The notes below the pieces were generated by a model. It had not been told where the DNA came from and did not search any database. It worked only from the letters and a program-made list of their open reading frames with translations. Shown here in pieces: positions 1-12,754 of a stretch of 64,000 nt of DNA. The stretch is from NCBI RefSeq assembly GCF_001625215.2, contig NC_030385.2, forward strand, positions 11,897,135-11,961,134. The letters are read 5' to 3'. Both the position numbers and the translations under genes were made by a program. The first letter of the stretch is position 1. Each line of letters opens with the position of its first letter. This DNA is from Daucus carota subsp. sativus. Its lineage: Eukaryota; Streptophyta; Magnoliopsida; Apiales; Apiaceae.

Positions 1-3000
1 ATCACATCCCCATTTCACCTATAAATAAACAAAAATATGTTAAAGTAATACATTTTCTATTCAACATTGCAAGTTTTTGGCTGAATGTAGCTGCCTGCAC
101 ATCAACAAAGAAATGTTGCTCCAATATTTAACCTATATATTTTATTTAGAACTAACAACATTCTTCACAGCATTTGAGGTATGTTTAGTCAGACATATAC
201 CGGGAATTCAAACTTCTTTTTGGCTCGTAGAAGAAGTTCAACTGCATCTGTATAAGTTAATTGGACAAAGTCTTTCTCGACCACATCCTGTTCAACAATA
301 CAGGTTTTAATAAATAATCTAGATACTGGAGGCAAAAAAGAAAGAGTAGCCTAGTTTCCAAATCATAAAGGAAACTTTAATGGAACATAAAAGAAGTGTT
401 GAAAGATAGGTACGCTGAAATCCATACACTCAGTCGATTGACAATTCCTTTCTCAATCCAAGTATTAAAAAAATCCATATCTTCCTTGCAATTTTCCAGC
501 ACATATTTCACCTGACAATAGTAAGGTTGGTAAAAATGCAAAGCTGGTCCGGTAAATGCAAAAAAAAAAAAAACCATAATGACTTGTTGTTAATGTAGAT
601 GTGATAAAGAAACATACTACATACTGGAGATACGCAGTTGCACAAGCCATGTCGTCATCTAAGTTTGCAAATGCGAGCTCTGGTTCAATCATCTAACATT
701 ACAGGGTAAATTGTTAGTTCTAAGTGATTTTCTTTAATATAAAAAGATTAATATCTGCAAAAAGTAAAAAAAATATCAAGCAAAGAATAGACACCCAAAA
801 TTCTGCCAAGTGCCTAGATGTGTTTGAATTTTCTGCTCGAAATGTGGGGCCAAATGTATACACCTGTCAAAGTATATAAGAGGTTATAACTACATATAAA
901 AAGTGACAAGTAGTGAAACTTGTCCTATAGCTACAAAATTCTGAATTTGGAAAAAAAGAATAGAGACGTGTACATCTGAAAGAGCAGTAGCATATGTTTC
1001 GGCATTTAGTTGCCCTGAGACGGTTAAGAATGCTGGCTTCCCAAAGAAGTCCTGTTAAATAAAAAGCAAATATTAATCATGCCCAAAGCATCTGGCAACA
1101 AAACAGTTACCACTGTTTAAATGGATCAAGTGCTGCAGTAAATGACAACAAAAAAGAATACATTCTCCTGGATGGCACAATATATTCTAAGAACGTTGTA
1201 TTAATGGCATGCTGTATTCATCATCAAAACCTCAAGCTTCATCACAATAAACAGTCCAGAGAACCCTCCATTGTTTCTGTCTATTATCTTAAGTACCCAT
1301 TTACTGCCTCAAGCTATGTGCACTAATATTAATAAGACTTGGTAGAAATGACCAGGGTTAGGGTTTGAGCAATAGAATTTGAATAACTTTATTCAACTTC
1401 TCTTGTAAATCAAAACTGAAAGATACAACGAAAGAGGAAACAACTAAACCTGACTGACTTACCAGTTACCAGTGACACTAGATGGTGAGAAACTACCTTA
1501 CTTCCCTAGCTATTGATATGAGGAACGCTTAATTACAATGCAGGTACAGAAATATAGAACTTCAGAACTTATTGCAAAATCTGCTTTTACTTACTTGTGA
1601 CCAATCAATAAGACCATCTTTCGTTTTAGGAATGGCATCGGCTAGAGATTCATTAGCTTCTCTGGAGCTTGGAATCTGTTGTAGTAAAATTATCTTACGT
1701 AAGCAGTTATCAATCAAAAATAATAGGAAAAGATGTGAAACAAGAATGCATGATCTTAAAGTATACAGATACTCGCAAGTCAGAAGTTGTACAAATACAA
1801 ACAAACATTTAAAAAAGCATAAGCAATGTGCACATGAACATGTATATGAAGAAGCGTACCAAAGTAGTCACACAAAACTGCTCACCAGCTCCTTCACAAT
1901 CTGAAGCAGTAATAATAGGACTTGAGATCCACACAAATCCATTTTCATTGAAAAACTTGTGTGTGGCATAAGCCAAAGCATTTCTCACGCGTGCAACCTG
2001 ATGCATATCACAATATTATAAGGCAAAAGGAATAATACTGCAATTAATAATATCCATAATTCCATACGAAACACTCCTGGGCCTTGACCTTCCGTTATAA
2101 TGAAAAAAAAATTTGCTGAGAGACATAATTAATACATTGATTTTTTAAATTCACATAGCATCTAGATGTTAACATGACCTGAACAGCTAATTAAAATTTA
2201 AGATAACTCAAATTTGTTGAACAATAAAAACTAATAGCCATGTTATGTGATATCTTTCATTATATGCTGGCATAAAGCCTACATGAGCAAAGATGCATCA
2301 TCATAATCTAGGACTGAACAAACTGTCAAATAACCTTTGGCGTAATGACTAAACAAAACATACACACAGAAGATAGAGTGCCAAACAAAATATTGTACCA
2401 TACCGCGCCAAAGGTGTTTGTTCTTGGACGAAGATGAGATTTTGTTCTCAAAAATTCTCTGCTGACTCTTTTCTTCTGGATGGGGAATGAAGGATCACTT
2501 TTACCGACCTATGGTGAAAAAATATAACATGATATAAGCACTAAAGTGATTACCAGAAGTTCAAATGAATAGACTATAGTTCAAGGGGAATCCCATTTTC
2601 ATTCTGCAGGTCCAACTTAAACAGCACTCTCTATTTCTTCTCTCTAAAAGAACAATATGATCTCTATATAGGGTAAGAATACCTTGTTAAGAGAGATTTC
2701 AACCAGTATTAGTACTTCTCTACATATATGTATACAACCAACTTGGTGTAAAAGTCATTAATTTCATGTCAATCCTAGAAATACAAATAAATCGCATACT
2801 TAAATTACAATACACGATCAGAAAAAGGTTAGACTTTACACAAATTTGAAGAAGGGGAAGGGCCACTCGATTCGCAACAGATAGTTACTGTAAAAGCTGA
2901 ACAGAAAAATGTATCATAGTTCACAGTATACCGTAGTGAGCTTCTCGACCTTCAATTCTACTTTCTGCTTAGAGCCTTGACTAGCTACCAGAATCCCTTC

Positions 3001-4260
3001 TACACATACTGATGCACCTGTTGTTGTCAAGCCATTCTCTACCTACAAATAAGTTAAGAATGCTTTAATGTGTGACACTACCATTGCATTCGAAATGAAT
3101 AATGATACCTAAAGTATCAGTTGAATAAAGATTGTAAAAATTAAGAAATGATGATAGGATTAACTACTAATATAGGTGGGCCTCGTCATTACACGAGGGG
3201 AGGTCTATACATAGATCAATACTTGATCAACATAATTAAGAGGTGCAAACAAAACGACTCATGCTCAAACTTGACTAGTAAAGTACTTGATTCTGCCTCC
3301 ACAATGATCAAGCAGGCTTAAGCTTGTAACTGACTGAGTTAAGCTTGAATATAAATCAAAAAATTTAACCTTCTATATAGGAATTCATTATAAAGTTAAA
3401 ATTTACATGCTTAATCTAGTTGAGCTTATTGGATTTTATCTCAGTTCACTTGAACTTTTTCATACGATTAATTTGAGATTTGGAGAAGGGCTTAAAATTG
3501 GTGTCTCGATGTTCGATTTTTTGTTTATTTGTCAAGCTAAGATCGAGGCCCACAATGTTCAACCCCGCTTGACTAAATGACAATCCAACAAGTCAATCAT
3601 ATATTTTCCGTAGGCTTATAAATTATCATTGTATACTGAAATTTCCTTAATACATGGTAAAAAAATTGCACAATGCTTATACATTTTCACCTGATCATAA
3701 CCTTCAGCATCCGAGCCAACCACACATTGCATATTCGATAAACATGATCCATCGTTCACCTAACAACACAAGTTCACATTTCCATCAAAATTCCAAATTT
3801 CATCATTTAAATTCAAAACATTCAATATCAAACATCAAATAAACACAAGTACCTCAATGAATGTAACACTACTCTGCACCCGAAGAGTTCGAATCCAACC
3901 CTTGACAACTAAATTCTCCCCTAACCTATCCAAACCCTCATCAACCCCTCCTTTAATATCCACAACTCTCAGCCTTTTTCGAAACTTCCCAACCTTCTTA
4001 TCACTCCCCAAGACTTCATCCTTCTGCCTCTCCACCGCATTTTCCGGCGAAATTTTCGCGGAAATCACACTACTGAACTTCCGGCCGCCGGAAAAAGATG
4101 GGTAGTGCGTGTAATTTTGTGGGGTTGGGATGATGGGTTTTAGGAGAGAGGGGAGAAGGGTTGTTGGGAGGGTTTTGCGGCGTAAGGATATGAATCTGAC
4201 GGTGGCGTAAAAAGGGTTTAGCCGGAGAGTGGTGGCCGGAGATAGAACGGCGGCGGCCAT
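1..4260 (-). CDS. NS1: Asparagine--tRNA ligase, chloroplastic/mitochondrial (partial, 12 exons)
   Basis: Class II aminoacyl-tRNA synthetase that charges organellar tRNA-Asn. I traced exons on the minus strand at 3853-4260, 3691-3759, 2932-3042, 2404-2508, 1860-1997, 1595-1675, 974-1051, 795-863, 618-692, 428-511, 201-287 and 1-18. Every junction has GT-AG ends and every exon is a whole number of codons, so all introns are phase 0. The first exon gives a basic N-terminus like a transit peptide, then the OB-fold anticodon-binding start ([18 protein letters not shown]). Later exons show [56 protein letters not shown] (motif 2) and [16 protein letters not shown]. Exon 12 begins VKWGCD. Motif 3 and the C-terminus lie beyond position 1. 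I chose the ATG at 4260 (MAAAVLSP); an in-frame ATG at 4317 would add 19 residues. No stop or frameshift is seen, so the gene looks functional. Confidence 0.93.
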
Positions 4261-4504
4261 GAATCCTAGTATAGTTAGAAGTAGCAGCCTCGTTATAAAA
4301 GCGGCAACTGGAAGCAAAAGAATAATGTGGAAAACACGCGGACGTTATTCGTCGTGGTCGAGAAACAAAGGTTTTGAAACTAATTGGCGAAAACCTTTTA
4401 TTTTAACTTCGCACACGGCTACTTATTAATTAGTTATAATTTTAGATATATTATTTTAATTTTATTTTAAAAATGACATCGAAGTCTAATATAAATTATA
4501 AAAT

Positions 4505-6352
4505 AATCATCAATATATATATATATATAAAGGAGGATGCGGGGGTCTCTAGAATTGCTCGATGCAGTCTTTTAATTTTTCTTAAATTTCGGAGGAAAAA
4601 TATTTTTGTAATTCAAAAAATCATGTTCAAGAATTCTAGAGATAATACAATTCTTTTCTTATTGATATTGAATTCTAAATGTAACTCTAGAATCTAGAAG
4701 AAGGGTTCTTAATTTTTCTATTTAGGAATCATAAAAGTAATATAATTTTTATTTTTTTAATGCATTAATATACAAATTATTAAAGAATTACAATCCTTAT
4801 TTTCAAAAATTATAAAATCTATAGTTTTATTTTATCAAATTTAAAAACAAAATTTACAATTTTATTTTATTAATTTTTCCAAATTGATCACATAAATTTG
4901 TATTAAACGTGTATAAAAAAATCAATTTTTTACAGGCCGGCCGCATGAACTGATCAGGAGACAGACATAAGTTTCTTTCACCACCTATTCCTACTCTGCT
5001 TCTATTCTCTGGATGGCTATAACTTGCTCTGACTTGGCACCGGAGATCATGTTCGTGTGCTACAGATCGCTTAACATTATTACAACACGCATAAGTTTTC
5101 TGCTCATTATCTTCTCTATGTTGATTGCAATGGAGCTATCTATCTCCTTCTTTTTTTCCTGTGATACGCTTCTACAAACACTTCATTTAATTTTTCTATA
5201 TAATTTTTTGAGAAAAAATAGGTAAAATAACTAAAAAAATAGTAATTATAAAAGAGATATAAATCTAAGTAGTTAAGAAATAGGGATCTTAACAGGAATA
5301 TAATAGTTAAAATCAATGAAGTTCTAAGTAGTTAAGAAATATGAATCTTAAAAGAAAAGAGAGATAATTCTAAACAGTTAAGAAATAGGAGTCTTAAAAA
5401 ATATAATAGCTAAAATCTATAAAATACTAAGTAGTTAAGAAAAATATGATAGTTATAATCTATGAAATTGAATATATTTTTTTTAATTATATCATAATTT
5501 TATCATAATATAAATGATTTTTGAGTATTGTGCTTAAGGGGAGGGCGACCCAAATTAATTTTTATCTAAATAATAATAAATTTTCTATTAGCATTATGTT
5601 TGACGGAAAACGGCTAAAACAATTTTTTATCTAAGTTATAATATTTTTTTTATTAAAATGGGGCATCGCCTTAAAATAATTTTCATCCAATTATAATCTT
5701 TCACTTTATCATAATTATAATAATTTTTTATTAGTATTGTGTGTTGATGGTAGGGAGACTCAAACTAACATCTATATTATAATGTTTTGTTATTAGTATT
5801 GTGTTTAACAAGAGAGCAAATATATATTATAATTTAGATAAAAAATTATTTTAGTCGCTTTCCCGTCAAACATAATACTAATAGAAAATTTATTATTGTT
5901 TAGATAAAAATTAATTTGGGCCGTCTCCCCCTCAAACACAATACTAATCAAGAATCGTTTACATCATCATAAAATTATAATTATAACTGGATAGATTATC
6001 CAATTTCATAGAGTTTAGCTATTATATTTTTCTTTAAGATTCCTATTTAATCATTATATTTTCTCTTAAGATTTCTATTTCTTAACTACTCAGAATTTTA
6101 TCGATTTTAGCTATTATATTTCTTCTAAGATTTATATTTCTCAACTGTTTAGAAATATCTCTCTTTTATTTTGAGATTCCTACTTCGTAACTACTTAGAA
6201 CTTCGTAGGTTTTAGCTATTATGTTTATGTTAGAATTCCTATCTCCTAACTATTTTTTAGCTATTTTAGCTATTTTCTCTCAAAAAATTAGAAAAAATTA
6301 AACGAAAGATTTCTAGAGACGCCAGCATCCTCCTTTATATATATATATATTG
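4505..6352. mobile_element. Foldback-type DNA transposon with long inverted arms
   Basis: The two ends are inverted copies: a TA-rich run followed by AAAGGAGGATGC and GTCTCTAGAA at about 4510-4552, and its reverse complement at about 6310-6350. Inside, the segment 5200-5560 is repeated in inverted form at 5830-6300. These arms hold several copies of a subrepeat of about 55-60 bp starting CTAAGTAGTTAAGAAATA. An inner inverted pair contains a GGGCGACCCAAATTAA-like stretch (5540 and 5925). The axis lies near 5720-5780. The left side has an extra segment of about 650 bp (4555-5195) with no inverted partner, perhaps a later insertion or remnant of another end. No transposase reading frame is present. 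This structure fits foldback or long-TIR Mutator-like elements; target duplication was not resolved. Confidence 0.7.
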
Positions 6353-6379
6353 ATGATCATGGATGTCATTAGAATAGGT

Positions 6380-8150
6380 TTTATCAATACACCACTCATT
6401 TTATTTTACGGATTTTTGTATACTTCATCCTAAATATATTTGAAATATGCAAGGATAAAATGTTCAATACCTAGATACCATAATTTGACAAACAATCATT
6501 TTAAATATGAAGCAGATATGGATGATATAAAAAAGTAACATAAAATAATGCATAAATCTTTGTCCTTCTTGACATTTATTTTAAGTAAAAGAAATAAAAA
6601 AGATAAAAATATCATATCCACCACGTTAAGCTAAGACTCACATTAGAATGAGTTTACACCAAAGTACAAAACTGTTGCACTTTAAAAAAAAATCATGACA
6701 CCCTGGGGAACAAATTCTCTACAGAAAATTAAATCAAAAATCTGTCAACTAAACTAATATTTCTAAGATGTGGGCATGGTTTTCCATTAGAACCATCACT
6801 ATATCCTATCCCTAAACCTCTCAGTACACATTTGCAATATCCCAAGGCCAGCAAGATTCTCAGAATCGACGAAACCACGAGTTTTGGTAACTTTATTAGC
6901 CTAAAACCAGATGGACGAAGTATCAATAATCTTACCATTATTAATATAGCACAACAGAAACAAAAGATGGATGCTCTTGAATCTTTGATAGTTTCTCATC
7001 TTCGACCCTAAAGAAACGGGCATGGGATTGATCAATTGAGAGATGGAAAAACACTTGGTCCACCTGCTTAGCAATTTGGGTATATTGAGTCATATGGAAT
7101 GTCAATATACATATGTTGAAAATGACAGATATCAATTTCTTATTAATTTAATAAAATTTATTCTAATCAACTATATTTCGAGAATGTAATGTTGACACCC
7201 AATTTAGATCAACAAACTAAGCCGGTGATAATTGAAAGTTAGGTAAGATATTCAAACTTTAGGAATAATATAGATCCTTTTAACATGCCTCTTAACATCG
7301 GACATCGGTACTGAGGATAAAGATAATCAAGACCGAACTGTTTCATAAATCGTGAGTCGCTCATAATTCCAGGTTGTGATCCTCTAAGAAAGTAATACTT
7401 AAAACCAGTGTTGATAAGCGATATGTAGCTGATAATTTCTATTTACTTTCTTATATGTAAGAATATTAGACTGATTAATATCTACATGTGAAATAAAAGA
7501 GAAAACCATAGTACTTATACCTTCTCCTTAGGGATAACATACATGTAAGCAAAAGATAAATCATAGGAAAAAAAAGGATAAGGGACATTGTCTTGCTTGA
7601 ACATGAAAACCATGGAATAACTTGATCTAGACTCATTACCATTTACGCTACACATTTAGTATAAGTTTTACCAGGAGCACTAAGTTTAGAGTTTGATCAA
7701 AATTCAATTTTCAATCCATTAAATATGATGTGAACACGCAGAAAGATGATTTAAAAAACCAGTCTTACTTTTGACTTGCTTATATACATTTTTTTAACAA
7801 AATTGTACTGATATATGGAAAACAAAGTGTAAATCATAAATCAAAGGTATATACGTATGTACAAAAGGGGAAAACTGTAACTCAGATTCCATGGACTACA
7901 AATGCTTGTGATCAAGTAGTACACTCGAACTTTCGAAATAGTTTACAAATTAGGCTATTGGTAACCATGCAGGTCATAAAATATGTACAAAAAATGGATA
8001 GAAATCATACAAACAAAACTCAATACCATAAAATTTCATCAAGACTGAGCTATGTCAAAGAAATAATTAACATAAAAACGATCAAATCAGAATAAAAAAA
8101 TACAAAAGTAGTAGTTAACTGATGAAACATATATTTATATAGCACAAAAA
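6380..8150. other. No recognisable gene; exon-like minus-strand piece at 6750-7130
   Basis: Mostly AT-rich sequence. On the minus strand two consecutive open stretches (about 7135-6941 and 6938-6729) translate to protein-like sequence, including FFHLSIDQSHARFFRVEDEK, with no recognised family. They are separated by a stop and have no clear splice partners. They may be a decayed fragment of a captured or duplicated gene. Nothing else supportable was seen in this stretch. Confidence 0.3.
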
Positions 8151-8156
8151 ATGTGT

Positions 8157-8300
8157 TTTTTTTTTTTACAATGGAGGCTTATATGCCTTACAAATTAGTA
8201 TCTGTTCTAATACTATTCGGATGAGCAAGAGTCGAACCAGAGTCTCCGGGGACAAGAGAGGATAAACCCACCACTTGGGTGTGTTAATTATACCTACTTG
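8157..8300 (-). mobile_element. SINE-like tRNA-derived retroposon (tentative)
   Basis: Read on the minus strand, the segment has GGTTCGACTC (8231-8240), which matches the RNA polymerase III B-box, and ends in a run of about 12 A residues at 8157-8169. A possible A-box region lies about 35-45 bp upstream. Flanking target duplications were not found and the 5' end is uncertain, so this is only a suggestion. Confidence 0.3.
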
Positions 8301-8878
8301 GGTGAAACTTGATAAAGATAAACTGAAGTCTACGCAGGATAAAAGAGGCAACTTTATGACGTTGATTTTCATAAAAAAAAAAAACAATTACCTCTGCTCG
8401 TGTTCTTTACATCATCTGCTCTTCATCTTGATTTGGTCACTCCCATGATATTGTTAAGAAATAAGTCTAACATAAATTATTCACTAATAATAAGTAGATT
8501 AAATGGCTAACTAAAATAATAAGGGAAAAAAAAATATTCAGTTTCAATTTGATTATTTGATTGACTCACCCGAGAAAATGAAAGTAAAAAGTCACAAATT
8601 TAGCGTTAAATGTATTTTAAAAATTTGTTGGTTATAGCATTACATACACATGATTGTTTATTATATTTTAATATATTTTAATGTATTTAAATGAAGGTGA
8701 AAATCAATTCCAAAGATAATAATCATTAAATTCCTAAAAATACTAAATACATCACTAAATATAATAAGATTCATTGTCTTGGAGCTGGCAGGGTGTAGTC
8801 GCAACCAGTAGTTGTTTATGAGAGGAAAGTGGAACTGTGAAATGGCAAGTACAATATATATTTTAAAACCAAAACTGT

Positions 8879-9127
8879 GTACCTTATGCGAGATTAAAGA
8901 TGAGTTTCTGTCAAAGCTATTCTGAAGAGCATCGGCTTCAAGCTGCTCTGGATCTTGAAACAGACTTGGGCGCGCATTCATACTTAAAGGCACCTATAGC
9001 AAGAATATGTAACAGTCGTGTTACTATTTCAACATGAAATTCTGGAAAAAACTCGAGATTATAGACATTCAATGCTCCAAAACCTCTAGTAGGAAAAAAT
9101 CTGCAGGAATGAAAATCACATAAAATG
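8879..9127 (-). pseudogene. Unrecognised exon-like fragments
   Basis: On the minus strand, an open stretch after a CTGCAG acceptor (about 9099) reads into FFPTRGFGALNVYNLEFFPE. A second follows a GCTATAG acceptor (about 8995), includes MNARPSLFQDPEQLEADALQ, and ends at a GTACAC donor near 8880. The pieces look like real exons because of composition and splice signals, but I do not recognise the protein. No flanking exons that complete a gene were found, so a captured or decayed gene fragment is the best reading. Confidence 0.35.
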
Positions 9128-10061
9128 TTAGTTGAGCTATGCAAATCCTACATATCTTGAACAGAGGATGGTAATATTAGTACCCAACTTCAATCGATGA
9201 GAATATAAAGAGAAAATCGAAAAAAGAGAAAGTAATTGAAATTTGGAATTAAGCAAGACAAATATTCATAGAGAGAGTAAATGTATTTTTTATAAAATTC
9301 CTGTAAATCAAATCCAAATTCAAAAGCTAATCACATATATAATTGTATAGACAAACGATAGTCAGATGCATCCTCCAATGAAAAACCCTTATAATATGCA
9401 TACTGAAATAATATACAAATATAAGAAAAACAAATTTTCTAAATTTGAAAAAACAGAGGATATGTAATAAAATAAAATCTAGAATCTCGACATAAATGAT
9501 AAGAAAATACAAAATAATGCCGTATAAAATCCAAATTTCCTGAACATCATGACTTGTGTATAAACAAATAGAAAGACAAATTGCAAAATAATACCATATC
9601 ATACCATACCCACAAAGTAAGATGCCAATCCTCTGTTTTCATATCTTGCCGCTGATTTATGGAGAGAATTGAATTGATTTTATCTGAGCTCGATTTTGGA
9701 TAATGATTTAGGATCTTAAGATGTGTGAGTATGTGACTTATATGAGCTATACTGCTATACATGGCACCTTACATAAAAAGTGAGATAGGCCCTCTCCCCT
9801 CTGCTTAATTTATTGAACAGCTCAGCCCTTGAAAAAGAAATAAGTTTTTGTGAAATGCTATATTTGTTTATACTTCATAGCCATATTTGTGATCAGAACT
9901 ATATGCACACTATCTGCACTACTGCATAACGAAGGCATTTGAACTGTATTGAAGAGATGCATGTATGTTTAAATCTGTAAATAGTACATAATTCGATGAG
10001 GATATATCTACATCAGTACCCGAGATGCACTGGAGAGAGTAAATAACAAATTTAACCTTAC

Positions 10062-10873
10062 CAGTGTTGTCCTCTCCACCGGATACGACCCAACGGCCAT
10101 CTAGCGTAAATCTGATTGCATTTACCCCTCTGGTGTGGCCCTTGTAGGTGCGAATACAACCCCCTTTTAGTCTAATGTCCCATATCTTCAAATTTGTGTC
10201 CGATGAACCAGAAGCAAAAATTTCACCGAAGGGATGAAAGTCCAAGGATATACAGTTTGGTCTGTGACCAGGGATGGTGCGAACAACTAAAGGGAGAAAT
10301 TGTTGTTGTTAGCTTAGTGTGCTTATCGGATACAAATGGATGTAAAATCTCATCCACATATATACCAAAATATATAAACATACTCTTTGACTCCTCTAAA
10401 TTACAGAGCTTAATTGTACACCTTGCTGCTCCCGCAGCTACAAACACTTCAGAGGAGTCAAAGCTAACAGAATCAAGACCGCTAGAATGACCTGTGAGGC
10501 TCTGCAGAGAGAATTGGTAGATATTACATCAAGAGTAAAACGTAAAAGGTTAATGGAAAATCAGTATATATATAAAAAAAACTATATTCTGGAAATCTTT
10601 AGAAGCGTCACTAATATTTTTTTTCATAATACCAAATTTACATATTGGCATTTGGTACAGTTTTTTGAGAACTCCACATGAGGAAGAGGAAGTGCACCAC
10701 TAAACTGATTGATGAAATTAATGTCTTATTACTTATTCTAAGCAACAAAATGTCATCAATAGTTATAGAGCTCAAAAAGGAATACAAACCGAAATAGGAA
10801 CTCACAGCAGTTGGATTTGGTTTGCCAATTGCCCAGAAATTGACCTTGTAATATTCTCCCCCAGTTAGAAGAA
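10062..10873 (-). pseudogene. KTN80: Katanin p80 WD40 subunit, truncated gene copy
   Basis: Katanin p80 targets the microtubule-severing p60 ATPase. Three minus-strand exons remain: about 10873-10806 (LLTGGEYYKVNFWAIGKPNP), 10501-10384 (SLTGHSSGLDSVSFDSSEVF, then CTIKLCNLEESK) and 10286-10062 (IVRTIPGHRPNCISLDFHPF to WVVSGGEDNT). They cover WD repeats 1 to 4 of the family. The junctions 10384/10286 and 10806/10501 splice in frame with GT-AG ends. Signs of decay: no acceptor or start exon upstream of 10873, usual tryptophan changed to cysteine in IKLC, DHKVNLW changed to YYKVNFW, one extra glycine codon in the RLKGGC stretch, and no following exons for the remaining WD repeats or the C-terminal p60-binding domain. 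A partial duplicate or captured fragment is more likely than a working gene. Confidence 0.7.
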
Positions 10874-10889
10874 ACCAGATCAATTACCA

Positions 10890-12250
10890 CGTGTAAAAGT
10901 GATCAAAAACCGATTAAGTGAAAATAGTATGATGCTTAATAAAAGTGCAAGAATTGTGTTAGAGTCTTGTACCTGCAACATTTGGAAAGAACAGCGATCA
11001 GAACACCACATAATTATGAAATGAATGATATCGAGTCGATCGGAATCCTACATATCCTGAAATTCTTCACTGTCTTCCTGTCAAGATCATACCACATTTA
11101 TCATTACCATCCCCATGAATGACATCACCATCTTCTTTTCAGAAGGCCATGCACAGCCCCCCAAAAACAACATATTCGCTAATTTTATTTTGAAAATTAG
11201 ACCAGTATAGAAGATTAGAGCAGCGGGTTGAGTTATCACTGAATGACAGCCTAGCAATAATAGAACAAACCTGGAAATTATATAGTATTCTACTAATTAA
11301 TTAAGAAATGAAAATAAGAGAACTATGATTAAAACGTATCGTTCTTGCTGAAAGATGTCATTCAGTGATATATTTATAATCTTAAGAGTGAGTGTGAAAT
11401 GGTTGGTTCACCGTGGTCTTTAGAGCATCAAGTAAAAGCTGTGAGATGTGGCATACATTGCTTAAAAACCAGTTAAATTTCATATGCACCTATGCTGCAT
11501 TGGCTATTACCTCCCACCAAAGAAAAAACTTGTAAGTTGTGGCTTACATTGCTAGAATCTTGATCTCTTGTTCAATCCTACAAGTCCACTTTCTTAAAGA
11601 GTTTCCTTCCTGAATCCAAGACATTCTTACTCTTCATCAGGGCCCTTTCATCTATTTTAAGAATTTATTGATAATAGGAAAGTAACTAATTGATAACCAC
11701 TGCCTAACATTATCTACTTCCATATTCAAAAAATGTATATATAAAAAAATGAATTACAACCAATTTAATCTTAAAAGTAAACATTAAACAATACATAATT
11801 AGTCTTTTAGAATATTGTATTATAAAACCATAATAGTAGAGACAGATAGGTAAAATCCCACAGTGTCATGAAGGTAGCAAAGAAAACCTCATACTGTCAG
11901 TGTTCTATTCCATTTAAGCATTTATGTATTAAAAAAATTATTTTGCCACTGCATAGTGAGTAAAAATTTAAAACCTGTAAAGGAGAAGGTTATTTTTGAA
12001 GATATTTAGAAATTTCAAATCATATACTCTTATATCTTCATGCAACAGTAAATGTGTTTATTAAAGTCTCCACTCGCATTTCTTTTTAATTATCTATATT
12101 TTTTTGTCATATCGATATATACTAACTACTACTTTCACAAAAACATAGTAGAAAAGATTGGTCTAGAGGGACGAACCGAGTATAGAGGAAAGCAATGCTC
12201 AAAAGAGTAGTAGCTCACGGACATCATAGATGGGTGAAAAAAGGTATCCT
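10890..12250. other. Intergenic, no feature recognised
   Basis: AT-rich DNA between the katanin p80 fragment and the GRAS fragment. No open frame with family similarity, RNA gene or clear terminal inverted repeat was seen. Confidence 0.4.
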
Positions 12251-12261
12251 CTGCCGATATT

Positions 12262-12754
12262 CTAGCTTCCCTCACAATAAGTAAAATATGAATTGGAATT
12301 GAAACTAGTAACACCATTGCCCCAAGGCTCCATGCCAGATGAATCTTCGTTTCCGTTATTGTTCCCAGCTTGCAGAAGCTGCTTCAAGCTCAAAGGAGTC
12401 TCTTCAACATCACCAGAGATCCACCTGAGCTGGTCTTGTGATGCCGAATCTGAAAGCCAACTTTCCCAATCTTCCATTCCAATTCCAAGTCCAAATCTTT
12501 GAGGACTTGCAGCTCCAGAAATGGGCTGCAGCTCTGCCGCCCACTCGTCTTTCTTGCCACCTCCTTGCTCATTTTCTGGTACAGAAATTGGCCATTTCTG
12601 ATTCATAGTATTCTAAGACATTAACACCAAGCTGGCTCAGTAAACCAAAGATAAATTCTTGAATGTCAATAAAATTACCCTCTTTCTTGAACTTTGCTTC
12701 AAAGCTTAGACCTTCATTATCAACTACTTGACAATTATATCCTATTCCTCTCAT
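12262..12754 (-). pseudogene. GRAS family (SCL6/HAM-like) N-terminal fragment
   Basis: GRAS proteins of the SCL6/22/27 (HAIRY MERISTEM) group are meristem regulators. From a minus-strand ATG at 12754 the frame starts MRGIGYNCQVVDNEG; a second frame from 12606 holds KKDEWAAELQPI, then GIGMEDWESWLSDSASQDQL, LRWISGDVEETPLSLKQLLQ. The EDWES...DQ...LRWI.GDVE pattern is the N-terminal signature I associate with this group. The two parts are in different frames with a stop between them, and the second frame ends at 12262. The GRAS domain itself (leucine-rich, VHIID, PFYRE, SAW) is absent from the sequence downstream. A 5' fragment disabled by frameshift and truncation is the likely state. Confidence 0.55.

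Noticed and set aside
5013..5225. 70-codon hydrophobic frame in the foldback element
   Set aside because: Low-complexity AT-rich translation within a non-coding element; no conserved motif.
8166..8387. Possible tRNA gene near GGTTCGACTC on the minus strand
   Set aside because: No cloverleaf with acceptor and anticodon arms could be built; a tRNA-derived SINE is the better, still weak, reading.
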